DNA of 64,000 nucleotides from Echinarachnius parma (Eukaryota > Echinodermata > Echinoidea > Clypeasteroida > Echinarachniidae). Below the pieces are notes generated by a model. That model saw only the letters and a program-made list of their open reading frames with translations. It was not told where the DNA came from and did not search any database. This document shows positions 49,031 through 61,541 of the stretch, in pieces (position 1 is the stretch's first letter; each line of letters begins with the position of its first letter). The DNA lies in assembly GCA_037951105.1 (NCBI GenBank), contig JBAMJV010005535.1, positions 161,001 to 225,000 of the forward strand, written 5' to 3'. A program made the translations under genes and the position numbers.

Positions 49031-49708
49031 AACTTGTATGTGTTATTTTCTTTCTATGTTTCCTTCTGAAAGCCTAAATTAATGGGTTTTTTTAAGCACT
49101 TCTTAAAATGAAATACAATTAAAGCAAAATCAATTCGTATGTAGATGTATTATAAATAAAGCACCCTCAAATTACTTGACAATTATTGTCAAACGAAAAA
49201 AAAAAAAATTAAGAAATTCTTAGTAGATTTTCTTTAACAATGTTATATTAGGGGTTCCGTCATTTATTATGTTTTATTAGCCTTTCACTGTTTGACTTCT
49301 GCAAATGTATGTTTTAATCGTCTTCAATATTTATGTTCATATTTTAACCTTCAACCATTTTGCTTTCAAAAGGTATTTTAATTTGTAATTAATTACTTTT
49401 TACCAATGTGCGTTTTTAAATAGTTATTTGACCTCATAATGTCATTTAAATTGTTGTATTTGGCCTATTCTTTGACATGCTTAATGTGTTTGTCATTGTG
49501 TTTGAATAAAACTCGATCTAGAAAAATGGTGGTTTAATTATGATATTGTTTGACCCTTCATACAATAAAGCTGCACGGTAAAAATATAACCCGAAGTTTA
49601 TTTGAATAGCTATATAAAATAACATTTCTTACAGCGGGGATGAGGACAACGAAATTGTAACCATTTCTAAGCTAGAAATGTAAAAAAGTACACGTACATT
49701 GAACTTAA

Positions 49709-49866
49709 AGGTAGTTCAGATTCGTCAAATGAGATGCGCGGCGCCATCTTGCATACGCGTTGCGCACGGTGCGTAATGCACGTTAGCTCAGTGTCATGCG
49801 GTACGCGCAAACTAACCCAGTTCAAAATGGCGACCCGCTATGTAGCATCCCCACGCTTGATGCCCT
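49709..49866. mobile_element. Family C MITE, copy 2 (158 bp)
   Basis: TTAA|AGGTAGTTCAGATTCGTC ... CTTGATGCCCT|TTAA. Shares CGCCATCTTGCATACG and AAAATGGCGACCCG with copies 3 and 4. Its right TTAA is also the left TTAA of the family B element that follows. Confidence 0.75.
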
Positions 49867-49870
49867 TTAA

Positions 49871-50248
49871 AGGGACTTAGTAACATTGTCCAAATCCTCA
49901 AAATCCAATTGGAATTCTAGCGGTTCCCTCATACCTTGTTGTATTTGTATTAACAATAAAAAAATAGGACAGGTTTCAGTTTTTCAAATTTCCCTTTCGT
50001 TAAAAAGATATTTACGATTGAAGTGTTCAGATGTTGAATTATCCACTGGATCGTCAGAACCGTGTACAAAGTGAGTGCAATGAGTTAGTGAATAGCACTT
50101 TGTTTTTTGCTCATTACTCAGCCATATAAAGTCCATTTAACTTACAATTTTCACACAACACCCAGTGGACATATCAGATAACAACAATGTACATTGTATC
50201 AACCACTCATCATTTTTTTGCACATGTCAACAAAGTTACTAGATCCCT
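49871..50248. mobile_element. Family B MITE, copy 2 (378 bp)
   Basis: Same length as copy 1. Ends AGGGACTTAGTAACATTGTC and GTTACTAGATCCCT; TTAA at 49867-49870 and 50249-50252. Confidence 0.88.
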
Positions 50249-50252
50249 TTAA

Positions 50253-51700
50253 TAATCCATAGACAAATTACATTTGGCTTCTCAATAAAATTCAACTGTT
50301 ACATGGGATACAATAATATTATACATAATGGATATTCTGTGGTAAAGGTCTTACAAGATTATTATAGTCAGGAATATTAAAATGTAAGGACGATTTAACA
50401 TGTTTGAGTAGTAGCACTATTGACTTGAAACATGTATATGGTACTATATTCTTTATAATAATAACAAAAGGAGGGTCGAAACAACAATCTTCCGAATCGC
50501 TGAGTGAACTTAAAATTCTTCGTGAAGAGAAAAGGACAAAAGATACGCAATTTTGATGACTGGATATGAATTTCTATGAATAATAATAGTGTATATCTTG
50601 CAAGTAACTTTCCGTTGTATCCGCGGTAATGAAATATTCATTGGTTGCATCTCTGTCTACCGCTCATGTCATGGGGAGCCGCGCCAGCGGGGTTGAATGA
50701 ATCCAAAGATCCGCTGAAGAATATTTTTTCTTTTCCCGCCCTTTTTTTCCCGGGCTTCGCTGCCTAATGGCTAGGTATCGCCGTGGATTACGCGGCTCTT
50801 AAAGCATGTGGAAGGCGAGGATTAGCGCGGCTCGCTCGCTGAAAAGATGAACGGGGAGAAAAAGATCTGATGTATCGTGGAGTTGGAAGGAGACAAATAA
50901 TTAGGATCGTTTTATATGCAAATGACGCGAGGTTATTCAGATATATCAACCATATCATCGCGTGTACTTTATCAGGAATTTGCAGGACAACACAAGACAT
51001 GACATTGGAGAGAATGTTTTTGACATTGTTTTCATCATTTTCATTAATGCATGCCCGATCTAATTGATGGCGATGGAGAAGATATACATTATAGCGTTCC
51101 AAGGATGCCCGTGAAGGAGATTTGGTAGATTATAAGGCACACAAGTATCTCCTGCTATACATCTTCCAGACATGAACAAGGACATCTTGTTTTTCACAAA
51201 ATATTTCAGATTCATATAATATCAAAAACAAAAATCGGCTTCATGTTACACACAAATGAAACCTTTGTATGGCTTATACGAGCAGCATAATTCATGAGTA
51301 ATTAAAAAAGAATAACATTGACTTGAAATATTTTTGTTTATGATAGTGATGTTAACATTTTATTTATGGTAATACGGTACTCCATCTACATGGTGTATAT
51401 CGAACAATTTCACATTATATAAGGCATTTGAGGCATGTTTGAAATAATAAAGGCCTTTGGTATGATTTGGCCAGGTTTCAAATAATAAAATTACCAAAAC
51501 ATGTAAACGAACTTTGTTTGAAAAGTAGCCTACTGTTTAACATATCATTATGTTGGATACTCTATAATATATTTAGCATAAATATTACTTATTATAATTT
51601 TGTGTATATGAAAATGAATTCAGTGTAATGAGGAAATTGCGCCTCGAAGTACTCTGAATAATCGATTTCAATTATTGCAGTTCAGTTTGTTCTTTATTTT
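50253..51700. other. Intergenic; GC island 50640-51070
   Basis: 50640-51070 is non-repetitive and GC-richer, with an octamer ATGCAAAT at 50916-50923 (POU-type site) and GGATTAGC/GGATTACG. Candidate regulatory sequence; no gene. Confidence 0.35.
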
Positions 51701-51710
51701 CTAAACTTAA

Positions 51711-52155
51711 AGGAACTACAGCGTCTAGATGGCCTAATTTTCACAATTCGGCTCTCTATATGTAATTTTTCCCGAATAAAAAGAATTTGGCAGTCATTTC
51801 TCATGAAATCATTCAATTTCCGGGTAATTAGTAAATATCTAATTGTCCTGGGAACGCCTCTTTTAAATCGCCAAAATGTGACGTCATCTAAAGAGCGGAC
51901 TAATGAACTAAATTCTGTAGATGACGCGTCATGACGTAAGCCAATGAATTGTCAATCACATGTCGATCACGCTGAAGATTCCGGACGCTAAATGTGGGTG
52001 GGGCGTAAACTGGCTGCTAAGTGAGATTTGGCATCAGAAAACTAGTCTTAAATCACTATCTGTGTTTATGTTCATGGATTTTTTTTCGGCAGACCTATGT
52101 TTCAAGTCATCAACTATGGAATAAGTGTCAAAGTACGTTGCATTCTTAAGGTCCT
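51711..52155. mobile_element. Possible TTAA-flanked element G (445 bp)
   Basis: TTAA|AGGAACTACAGCG ... CTTAAGGTCCT|TTAA. Only about 5-6 terminal bases are convincingly inverted, so it is listed with reserve. Inside is a palindromic GATGACGCGTCATGACG. Confidence 0.35.
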
Positions 52156-52159
52156 TTAA

Positions 52160-55100
52160 AGCACTTCCTTACCTCATGTATACATTTACAACTTGTTTTT
52201 GTCTTACTCTCCGTTTTCTATTGTTTAAAATAGTTTGCTTTTTAAAAATAAAAACTAGTCTCGTTCATTCATCTAACTCTCCGTTTTATATTGTCTTATT
52301 TTGTTTCAACTAAGTCTTCTTTTATTTCTTTCTTATTTGTATTTGCTTCCTTCCTGTTCTGAACGAAACAATATAATTCTTCATAAAAAATACCCCCTTC
52401 TTCATCTATTATTTGAACATCTATGCTCCTCGTACTTTTTGATCGCGTATATAATCATAATAGGAGACATTTAATTTTGGTTTAATTACACGTTTTAATA
52501 TTTTATTCACATTTTGATATGCACCCTAGCCCGAAATATCTCGAACATCGCTCACAGGGGGTTAATAAATATTCTTTCTCTTTTTCTTTCTCCGTAACTC
52601 CGGTCTATATTTATAAACATCCCTCCATCTCTTCATAGCCTACTCTTATTGTCGTGTCTTCCATGCATCTTCCAGTCGACATACCATCTCTTCTCCCCAC
52701 TACACCGAATAAAGATAATTCTGCCAACGCTCTGATACTCATCTGGAGGAAGCGCCATTCAGCGCTCCTCCGACCCGCATCCCGCCCGGGCGCCCCCGTG
52801 TAAATGCATCGCAAAGTGACGTAATCAGGCCACCCATCTTCAACTCCGAGAACACTGTGCTGTTTTGCATGTTTCGCTTACAAGTTTACTCGCATGCACA
52901 ATGCCAGGTAAAACGTTAATTTCCATTTGATGAAAAATACAAACAAACCGGTCTTGTCAATTCATCTAACTCTCCTTTTTTCTTCCTTTTTTCTTTCCCT
53001 TATTTATGTTGATTCGTTGCATTTTCAGCTCTACGCCAGAGCCAACGTTTCCGCGCACCGATCATGCGAATGATGACATCTTCCCCTTATTTGATTCTTA
53101 ACACTTTCTTTTGAATAAAAAATTCTTGCAGTCCTACAATGTCGTAAAACCACTACCCTTTCCCGATGTTCATGTCTCGCCTTATATTTGGATGTAGCTA
53201 TGAATGTTCATACTCAAAATAATAGCAATGCATTGAATTGTTTAGTAACTTGCTTTTCCGTTATGCTCGCATAATTTTGATGGCGTATTTCGGATTTCCA
53301 TTGAAAGAAAGAAAGACAGTATGAATTAATGCATGAATCATCAATATTTTAGTTCAGTTCAGTTAAGCTCGATTAAATCAGTTGATAGAATCTATCAAGA
53401 TACTTCATTCTCCTAATTCCTTATAATGTAAATTAACAGTAATAGACAGAGGGCGTGTTTCACTACGTTCATTTGATAAGAACAGTGACTTGCCTTAGTT
53501 TCTTTACTTTCTTGAAGAGCCTCCCAAGGAAAAACAGTTGGCTGATTATTTTAAACCTTCCTTATCCTATATACATCTACATTATACAATTATGTTGATT
53601 ATGTTTAGCATCGTGATGGAGTCACCGTTACTACATACTTGCACCCTATATAGCATACATTTACGTACAAGCCGATCGCTCCTCAACGCACTGATATTTT
53701 GTTCATCTGAATGATGACTATTAACATACAGAGCTTCTTCCGAGCCTGAGGCTCAAGGCAATTGGGTTGCTCTCATTTAATTGATCTGCCCTCTCATTTT
53801 CACAAGATAAACTGCAATCCAGCCCATAATTCCCTATACCCCATACATGAGAAATGATTATCTCAATCGGTTTGTTGGCACGATGAAGTGTATGTGAATA
53901 GTTTTAAAGCCGCTTGCAAGTTGTAAACAAGTTGTTCAATCGGCGTCCATCGCGCGTGCCAGCAATCTGTAAAATAAACCAACCTGTTTTTCCAAAAACA
54001 TAATTATAGAAGGACTCCGTATAAATGAGCAGATTTGTGAAGAAAGAGGGTTGTTTTCCCACCCCTTTTGCCCACCCCCTTATCCCAATCCCCAATTCAA
54101 ATCCTAAGCTAAATCCGCTAACGGTTGTTCTCCAAGTTGACCCCACACTTCTAACATTGTGTTACAATCTAGTCCGTTTTGCCAACCCGTTTTGATAGGG
54201 GCTTAATTTCAATCGCACACAATCGCTAATCTCGATCAGACTGTATAAGTCTCGCTAGGACGTCGGTGTCTTATAGCAATGCAGTTGTTACAGTAATTGT
54301 CGGATAAATAACAAATATCCCCGCAAGAATAAGTGTGACCGATTAAGACATCATAATAATAACAACCCGCGGCATTTGCAAGGTAATCTTGTACGACATA
54401 TAGCTTTCTGAAGTACTAGTACGTTATTCTTCGTACTATACTGTATAGCAGAATTATACTAGGTATATGTAAACATCCAATGGATTTGCAGAGGTACATG
54501 TATATGTTATTTGGGATAAAGTTGGATACGTTAATTTTTATGTCAGATGAGTCCTTTTTACTTAGGCACTCATTATTATAAAACAATTACAATGTTATCT
54601 TCCGAATTACTATCTATGTTAGTACCCCGATCTAATAGTGATTCCCGTATTAATGTTAAAGAATTGGTTTTGTATAACCTTTATACCATGCACACATTGT
54701 TTACCGTTGGCAACCGATTCGTTTCAAATACATAACGATAGAAAAAAGTGCAACTCGAGTCTGTTGAACCCGTATAAAAACAGGACTGCTACCCCGTAAC
54801 CATGAAGGTCCCCCGAATGAAAGTACACCGTCTTTTATCCCCCCCTATCCGCACCGGCGCCTCAGCAACAGGCATAGAAAGAAGACGTGGACAAAAAACT
54901 TTCTGATTCTTTTGTGAATCAGCATGAATCTATGCACTCACTGATCTCACTTATTCTTCTTCTCTTTCGTCTCTACACCCTGTGGTTTTTGACAATAACA
55001 CCATTCCACACCCCACCCCATCCCTTCGAAGGAAAGTGGTAGGAAAATCCTTCTTGTCCTTTGATGCGTGCACGAACCTCTTGAGATACCGAGGATCCCA

Positions 55101-55255
55101 ATCTAGTGTCAACAATAGTCAGCACCATGAATACGCCCAATCAGACCGGTTTTGTATGCGAGATAATTATTATACTGGAATGAAAAGGAAGGGAAAGGTG
55201 AGAGTTGGGCGGAGAGAAGGAGAAGCGAGAGATAAAATGTATAGACGGAAATTTG
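52160..55255. other. Intergenic, no supported gene
   Basis: Short CpG-rich patch at 52730-52810. A small GTTCAGTTCAGTTAAGCTC repeat near 53350 resembles the LINE tail at 35893. Otherwise anonymous. Confidence 0.4.
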
Positions 55256-55258
55256 CTT

Positions 55259-55404
55259 AGATAGACGGATTGATGGATAGATAGATATATCGAAATATAG
55301 ATAGATAGACGGATTGATGGATATATAGATAGATCGAAATATAGATAGATAGACGGATTGATGGATAGATAGATAGATCGAAATATAGATAGATAGATAG
55401 ATAA

Positions 55405-55453
<49 letters not shown>

Positions 55454-55465
55454 TAGATAGATATT

Positions 55466-55554
<89 letters not shown>

Positions 55555-56038
55555 GAATAGATAATATAGATAGATACCGTATTTACCGGCGTAATCGCCG
55601 CATCCGCGTAAACGCCGCATGCGGACTTTGAGCATTGAAATTGAAAAAAAAAGTGGGAGAAAAGTGCGCTAGGAAAACTGGCGATCATGCGCTGCATTCA
55701 TAACGCACGTAGCTAGATCGATGGCAGGCAAGCGCGGCGCTGGCAGTGCATTTGTTTCGTAACTTTGAAGTTAAAAACGTATCGGATTTAGCAAATATCG
55801 GCAAAAAAGGTGAGAAACCATTCTAGGCCAGGGTAAACGTAGACAATTTGGCTAGATAATGTTTTATCACACAATCCAATACATTGCAATACAACCAATA
55901 GTCCCACACCTGCTGAAATGTGTTGTTTTGAGGTCAGTCAAGAGTGAAAATTTGACTATCGCCGCGTATGCGCCGCACCCCAACTTTGCTTAGTTTTTTC
56001 GAGGAAAAAGTATGCGGCGATTACGCCGGTAAATACGG

Positions 56039-56100
<62 letters not shown>

Positions 56101-56105
56101 TAGAT
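55259..56105. repeat. GATA/AT microsatellite complex with 44-bp higher-order units
   Basis: Three 44-bp units beginning AGACGGATTGATGG (55263, 55307, 55351), then AT repeats (about 55407-55450), then GATA repeats to 55576. The GATA run resumes at 56039 after a transposon insertion. Tyr-Leu-Ser-Ile frames are artefacts. Confidence 0.95.
55577..56038. mobile_element. 462-bp MITE inserted in the GATA array, TA flanks
   Basis: Inverted ends CCGTATTTACCGGCGTAATC continue through GCCGCAT with essentially no mismatch. TA on both sides is part of the interrupted GATA repeat. No ORF. ACCGTATTT..CCGG ends recall widespread Tc1/mariner/pogo-type MITEs, from memory. Confidence 0.9.
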
Positions 56106-56518
56106 ATGTATATAGATATAAATAAATATAACTTTACAAGTCTACGTCGATGAAATATATATATAAAAAGTCAACAAAACAAACTCGAAAAACGCTATAA
56201 TTCCATGGTAAAGTTTTTGTATTCAATATTGAATTAAAAAAAAAAATATATCGATAGATAGATATATAGATATGAAGATAAAGACAACGAGAGAGGGGGA
56301 AATGGGCAATAACATAGCTAAACAGGCTAAAGAATGAGCAAGCGGGTAAAATATAACTACATGCCCCACCCGTTTTGGACTATTATCCTCTCCCCTCATT
56401 TACTGCCCCTCCTGCGCATGCGGAAATGAAAAGAAAGGCTTTCATAACGCAATTTTTTGCACCCCCTCTTGTGGAAACATTGACCCCTTATATACCACGT
56501 CTGGCTTACCCCAATAAA

Positions 56519-56536
56519 GGGGGGGGGGGGGGGGGG
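56519..56536. repeat. Poly-G tract (G18)
   Basis: Uninterrupted G18 followed by AGGGG. Confidence 0.95.
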
Positions 56537-56744
56537 AGGGGTAATAATAATGGGTACAACCAAGTGAAGTTGAATAACTTCTAAGTTTCACAGTAGGACC
56601 TTTACCTGTATACAATATCATGACATTCTGTCGAACGAAAAAAAAAGATTGAAGGGATAATATGAGTCAGTAAATGTTATATAATACAATTTGTTGAAAA
56701 TACCTAAAAAAACCTAAATTTTAAAAATGAGGAGAAACCACTCA

Positions 56745-57185
56745 ACGAAATTTGCGCCATAGCTTTCTTGGCCAATTTTGTAAGCTTCTCATTCGTTTTT
56801 ATAAGCGTGTCATTCAATTTCGCGAAATTGAGCTGAAGGCTTGCAATTGTGGTTCAAAATTGCATACGATTTAGCTCTTCGGTCAAGTTATTTACCTCTT
56901 TTAGCATTCAATTTAAACAACACGCTATTTGCATTCATTTTCGCCAACGGATTTCACGGAAGGCGGTATTACGTAATCACGAATTTTCTCGCTTTAAATT
57001 GAATGACATTTTTACGAAATAGAAACACGTTTTAAATCGAATGCAAACAAAAATGTTTTCGAATGATCGTTATATGAATTCGAATGCTAAAAAACGAATT
57101 TGAACTGCAAAATACAGAGCTGCGGTGACAACATCGGCAAAATTGAATGCACACAAAATTAATTCGTGCGGACAACTTACGAAAT
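56745..57185. repeat. Dyad-rich region with repeated GAATGC/GCATTC motifs
   Basis: GCATTCA(A/T)TTT occurs left of about 56960 and AAATTGAATG or TCGAATGC right of it, giving a loose dyad around GGTATTACGTAATCACG. At least seven motif copies. No TIR boundary could be fixed. Confidence 0.4.
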
Positions 57186-57447
57186 TGTCCGAGAAATCCT
57201 ATAATTTGGAAAATGAGACTGGAATTAAAAAACCCATTCCCCAATTATTTCAAAGTGTAATTTGGAAAGCGTGTGCAGAATGGTAAACATTCCGTACACC
57301 AACATTATTTAGACAATGTGCGAGCACTTAAATTATGTCTTATACACCAAGTTATTTGGAAAAAGGAGAAATTACTAAAATTATGTTAACGGTCGTTGGA
57401 CCAGACATTTGTGATTTTACCCCCCCCCCCCCTCTCTCTCTCTTTAA

Positions 57448-57601
57448 AAGATGGTTCGGGTTCGTAAATCGGATGAGCGATGTCATTTTGCGAACGCCAT
57501 GCTCAGTGTTATGTAGTGCATAATATACAAACTAGCCCATACTGTAGTTGAAATGGCGAATCGGGTGTGCATCCCCCACGCATAATGTCAACCTTTACAC
57601 T
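57448..57601. mobile_element. Family C MITE, copy 3 (154 bp)
   Basis: TTAA at 57444-57447 and 57602-57605. Internal GTTCGTAAATCGGATGAGCG, AAATGGCGAATCGGG and GCATCCCCCACGCATAATG align with copy 2. Ends are degraded. Confidence 0.65.
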
Positions 57602-57679
57602 TTAAGCGAGCTCGCTAATTCATCAGGAGAACCGTCAAATTGGATTTGCTGTCGATATAACCATCACTGATACGTATGT

Positions 57680-57825
57680 ATTGGCCCCGGGCGCCATGTA
57701 AGATGGTAGTGGAGCAGCAGGGCGAGAGAATCATCAGGGGTCAAGGGCTCGAATCGACTCCGGCGCAGGACCAGTCCCGATAGTGTATATTATATAGGAG
57801 CAGAACACAGAATAATTGTATATAT

Positions 57826-57857
<32 letters not shown>

Positions 57858-57900
57858 CGTCAATTTTTATATAGCGCTTTATAAGTCTCAAAGCGCTCGG
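57680..57900 (+). repeat. Possible SINE with (TAA)n and TATATAGCGC tail
   Basis: GATGGTAGTGGAGCAGC and GGGCTCGAATCGACTCC resemble weak A and B boxes; an AAT run (57827-57857) and TTTTTATATAGCGCTTTATA + AGTCTCAAAGCGCTC follow, a motif common at 3' ends of invertebrate SINEs and LINEs. Confidence 0.4.
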
Positions 57901-58262
57901 AGCATTATTAATGAAATAATGAATCAAATCATAATTACATCTAAAGTGGCTATCAAGCATGTTTAATTGCGAAGATACACACTGTACATGGAGACATAAA
58001 AATAAACTATTTGAAGTATACATATAGAATGGTGAACTATATCCATGAACCAGGCGTTCATGATCACAGTAATTTTCGCACAATAGGCCAAGGTATAGAG
58101 CCCCTAGTCCCTACCCCCCCCCCCCCCTACCACCACCAAAAGTGACCTTTTTCCTGTTGTGGCAATACATATATACCCACATTGGCCCATACGTCAGTAC
58201 ATACGCACTGTTGTCTTCAGTAGATGTAGACTCATTGGCTGGAATCCACAAAGTAAGTTTAA

Positions 58263-58444
58263 AGGCTGATGTTCATAGTAATGTGGGGACGCTACACCGC
58301 GGGTATAAATTTATGTTTGACTAGGCTGGTCTGTGCGCACTGCATGCCATTGACATGACTGAGTCAGCGTGTATTTACGCACCGTGCGCAAGCCGTTCGC
58401 AAGATGGCATCACGCGTCTGATTTACGAATCCGAACATCCTCCG
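58263..58444. mobile_element. Family C MITE, copy 4, inverted (~182 bp)
   Basis: Left TTAA at 58259-58262. In reverse orientation it shares AGGATGTTCGGATTCGTAAA, GCCATCTTGCGAACGG and GCGCACGGTGCGTAAAT with copies 2 and 3. The right TTAA is lost (CCGA). Confidence 0.6.
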
Positions 58445-58466
58445 ATGAAACCATGGATGAATATGG

Positions 58467-58533
58467 GATGAACTGCGTCATATGACGTCATTTAAACCAA
58501 TGGTTTAAATGACGTCATATGACGCAGTTCATC
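58467..58533. repeat. Perfect 33-bp-arm palindrome with 1-nt centre
   Basis: 58467-58499 and 58501-58533 are exact inverted copies (GATGAACTGCGTCATATGAC...). Each arm holds TGACGTCA. The outer CATGG also pairs once an 11-nt extra segment on the left is looped out. Confidence 0.95.
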
Positions 58534-58559
58534 CATGGTTAAGACCGAGTCTTATGGGA

Positions 58560-59190
58560 GGCCACAGTGTTAACCTTTCTATCGTTTGAGAATAGCTGTT
58601 AGCTCGTGGCAAAATGAATGAACAAAATAAAGATAAAGTGCGAATGATACTTAAATCAGTATTTTCAATATACGACAACATATTATGTATTGCTTAGTAG
58701 TTTTAACGTCAGAATTATATTTCGGATTTTGGATAATTTATGAATGTACGGTGCTTCATATAAAGCATTTTGCATTTTTAACTATGTGGTTTAAATCGTT
58801 ACTGTTATATAAGTTCGAGTCCTGCATGAACCATGTTTTTTATGGTCTTTCTTATCAATATTCCTTGTGTTTTACAATAATCGTTTTAATTACAGAAATA
58901 TGCCCCCTCACGAGAAACGCAAACCGGGTCTCTCGCCCCCTCCGCTTAGCCCCTTGCCTGGTTTGATCATGGATACGCCAATTAAATGCGCGGTAGATGG
59001 GGGAAGGGCAAAATAAACTATCAAACTGGCTGCGGCTGTGAGGTGGTATAATGTAAATAAGAGGTATGAGATGAGCCGAGAATGTCACGTCAAATGTTTA
59101 TCTTGCCAAGTGACTCGAGGTCTACAGGGAAATCATGGGATTTTGTCTGAAGCTCATTCAAACTGAATGATATTGAACTTTCATTTGGGT
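58560..59190. other. Intergenic, nothing recognised
   Basis: AT-rich, then a short GC patch near 58900-59040. No gene supported. Confidence 0.4.
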
Positions 59191-59262
59191 ATTTCTTCTT
59201 CTTCTTCTTCTTCTTCTTCTTCTTCTTCTTCTCCTTCTTCTTCTTCTTCTTCTTCTTCCTCC
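59191..59262. repeat. (CTT)n microsatellite
   Basis: TTC/CTT run; minus-strand poly-Lys frame is an artefact. Confidence 0.97.
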
Positions 59263-60051
59263 CTTCTCGAAACCGAATACACTGTCTTGAATTTTTTTTT
59301 TTATATTTTGTAAAAATGAAATGGTTAATGAAACAATGCAAACTTTAGGTATGTTATGGACATTATTGTAGGACCTAAGAATTTAAATAAATATTAGAAA
59401 ATATTACATATTCATATTATTCAAAAGAATGCATGTAGATTTTTTAGAATATCAAGATCTTCAAATACAAATTTAGCCTTAACATGCGACTGATCTTCTA
59501 ATTGTAATCAATCTGATTAAAAAGATAAACAACTTTAATGTATTTAAACAATGTTTCGAGGACATGGTCAAATCAAATCCTTCCTAAATATTGGCATTTT
59601 AGAGAAAATATTGATAGTGAACTTTTTACCAAATACATATATCACGGTCTATTATTCCATGTTTTGATATTCCCTCTTGAGTACGTCATTAATGTTTTTA
59701 ATGTTTACAGCAAATGGTTTCTTTGAAATTGAGGATACCAGAGCCAGAATCTCAATGTAATTCTAAAATAAACAATAAACAATAAACAGTGAGTCAAAAC
59801 ACAAAGCGAGCTCGGGCAGATTAGTCTTGTTTTTTTACATTACCAAACCTTTCCTTTCGTAAGCTCGGAAACCTCAGAAGTGCACCAACATGGACAAATT
59901 AATATATCCTACACAAAATATTGTTTGAATGCATGCGTAGGATGGGGGTGGTATGCCTTTTGTTCGTTACTTTTTTTTTCAACGTTGTTATTGTTGTTGA
60001 CCAAGTTGTGATTTCGTGCGATTGGCATTAACTTTTCTAGCTACTCGAATA

Positions 60052-60660
60052 AGAGAGTTCGTAGTTAGCCCATGGAGCAACGGACGTAACCGGGTTTTCG
60101 GCAGATTGTACCAAAATTGAGACTTTACGCGTACGTTTACGGCACAGCCTGTGACGCACGCATTTATAGTACAGGAGCTCTATGCAGAATTTCCGCGTGC
60201 GTGCGTGAATTCTCCTTGTGTTTCGTTACGTTTGAAAGACCTGACCAAAAAAAACTCACCTTCATCCTAAAATATTTAAAATTGAATAAATATAACCATT
60301 CATTTTAATTTTCAAATTTGAAGCAGGCTAAATCATTTTTTTAGAATAACAATCACATCTTTGCCCGTTTTCAACACTTAAAAGAAAACAGTACACACAA
60401 ATCTACGTATCGGGCCTTTGCGATTTCAATAAAAGCCCAGATACGAAAAAAAAAGTCTTATGTATATGAGATGTCCGTTATGATTAATTCAGAAAAAAAA
60501 CATTTATGACTTCGAGCCAAATTTCCCGTGAAAACACGTTTCAAATGTGACAATAATTGCACGAAGGTCTATGGGACAACGGGCAATATCGATGTTTTTG
60601 GTACAGTGAATTTTCGTCTCAGAAATTGGCGCATGCGCAGTTTGTAACTACGAACTCCCT
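60052..60660. mobile_element. 609-bp MITE, AGRGAGTTCGTAGTTA ends, TA flanks
   Basis: Left AGAGAGTTCGTAGTTAGCC and, from the right, AGGGAGTTCGTAGTTACAA. TA at 60050-60051 and 60661-60662. No transposase frame; the interior has GCGTGCGTGCG and GGCGCATGCGC patches. Confidence 0.75.
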
Positions 60661-60740
60661 TATTTGATGGATTAACATTCTAGTGGCGTAAACAGAATGA
60701 ACCCAGACAGGGGGCAAAGAGAGGGTATTGTGGGAGGGAA

Positions 60741-60755
60741 GGGGGGGGGGGGGGG
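60741..60755. repeat. Poly-G tract (G15)
   Basis: Uninterrupted G15. Confidence 0.95.
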
Positions 60756-61541
60756 TTCTCATTCGTTGGGCAATTACAGAGAATGATAACGCATTGTGTT
60801 CGGTATTTCTTAATTTATTTCAAGCCAACTTAGGCCACATTGGAGAGCAACAGTTCATAATGGGGGATACCGCCTGTCCCCCGAGTTACACCTACAATAT
60901 AGAGTGTGTTTAAGGTACGTCCATCTCCATTGCCAAGCGAGTGTGATTTCGTCATATTTCGCGTCACCCTAAGCTATATATTTCCTAAGCTATAATATAG
61001 TGACGTGATTACCAGTTTGCGAAGACGGAAATGGATTAGAAAACAACAGTAGAATAAATGTATACGGATTAATTCAAATGTAATCGGACAATCCCACTCT
61101 TATTAAGATGGACGAACTTTTGTTCAATAAACAAAAGTTTGCACAACAGGCTGATGTTAAAGGGATTCATTTTAGTAGTTATGTTGACATAATAATTATG
61201 CAAAAACTGATTGGATCGATAAAATGTATATGCTGTGATTTTAAACTTATGCCTACTGAGTGATGTGTTACATGTCAATTGTAAATGAATATCATAATGA
61301 TCCAAAATGCAAATTCATATTGCTATACTCATTGCTATAATCTGTACGCAGATGAAAATGATACCGATTTGTTCTTTTTCAAATTAAATAATATGAATCT
61401 CAATAACAAAGAGAGAAAAATAACCGGTTTCATAATTCTATCCATTGGAGGAAAACAAACGGGCATTAACGATCCACTAGAGATGGAAGTGGGTTTAGGC
61501 CGTTACGGTTACAGAGAAATTTACTAGATCCCCTAATTTAA

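Noticed and set aside
48814..49069. Cys/Val alternating ORFs
   Set aside because: Frames of the GT microsatellite.
55257..55697. 146-codon YLSI-repeat ORF
   Set aside because: Frame of the GATA microsatellite extending into the inserted MITE.
59090..59341. Poly-Lys ORF
   Set aside because: Frame of the CTT microsatellite.
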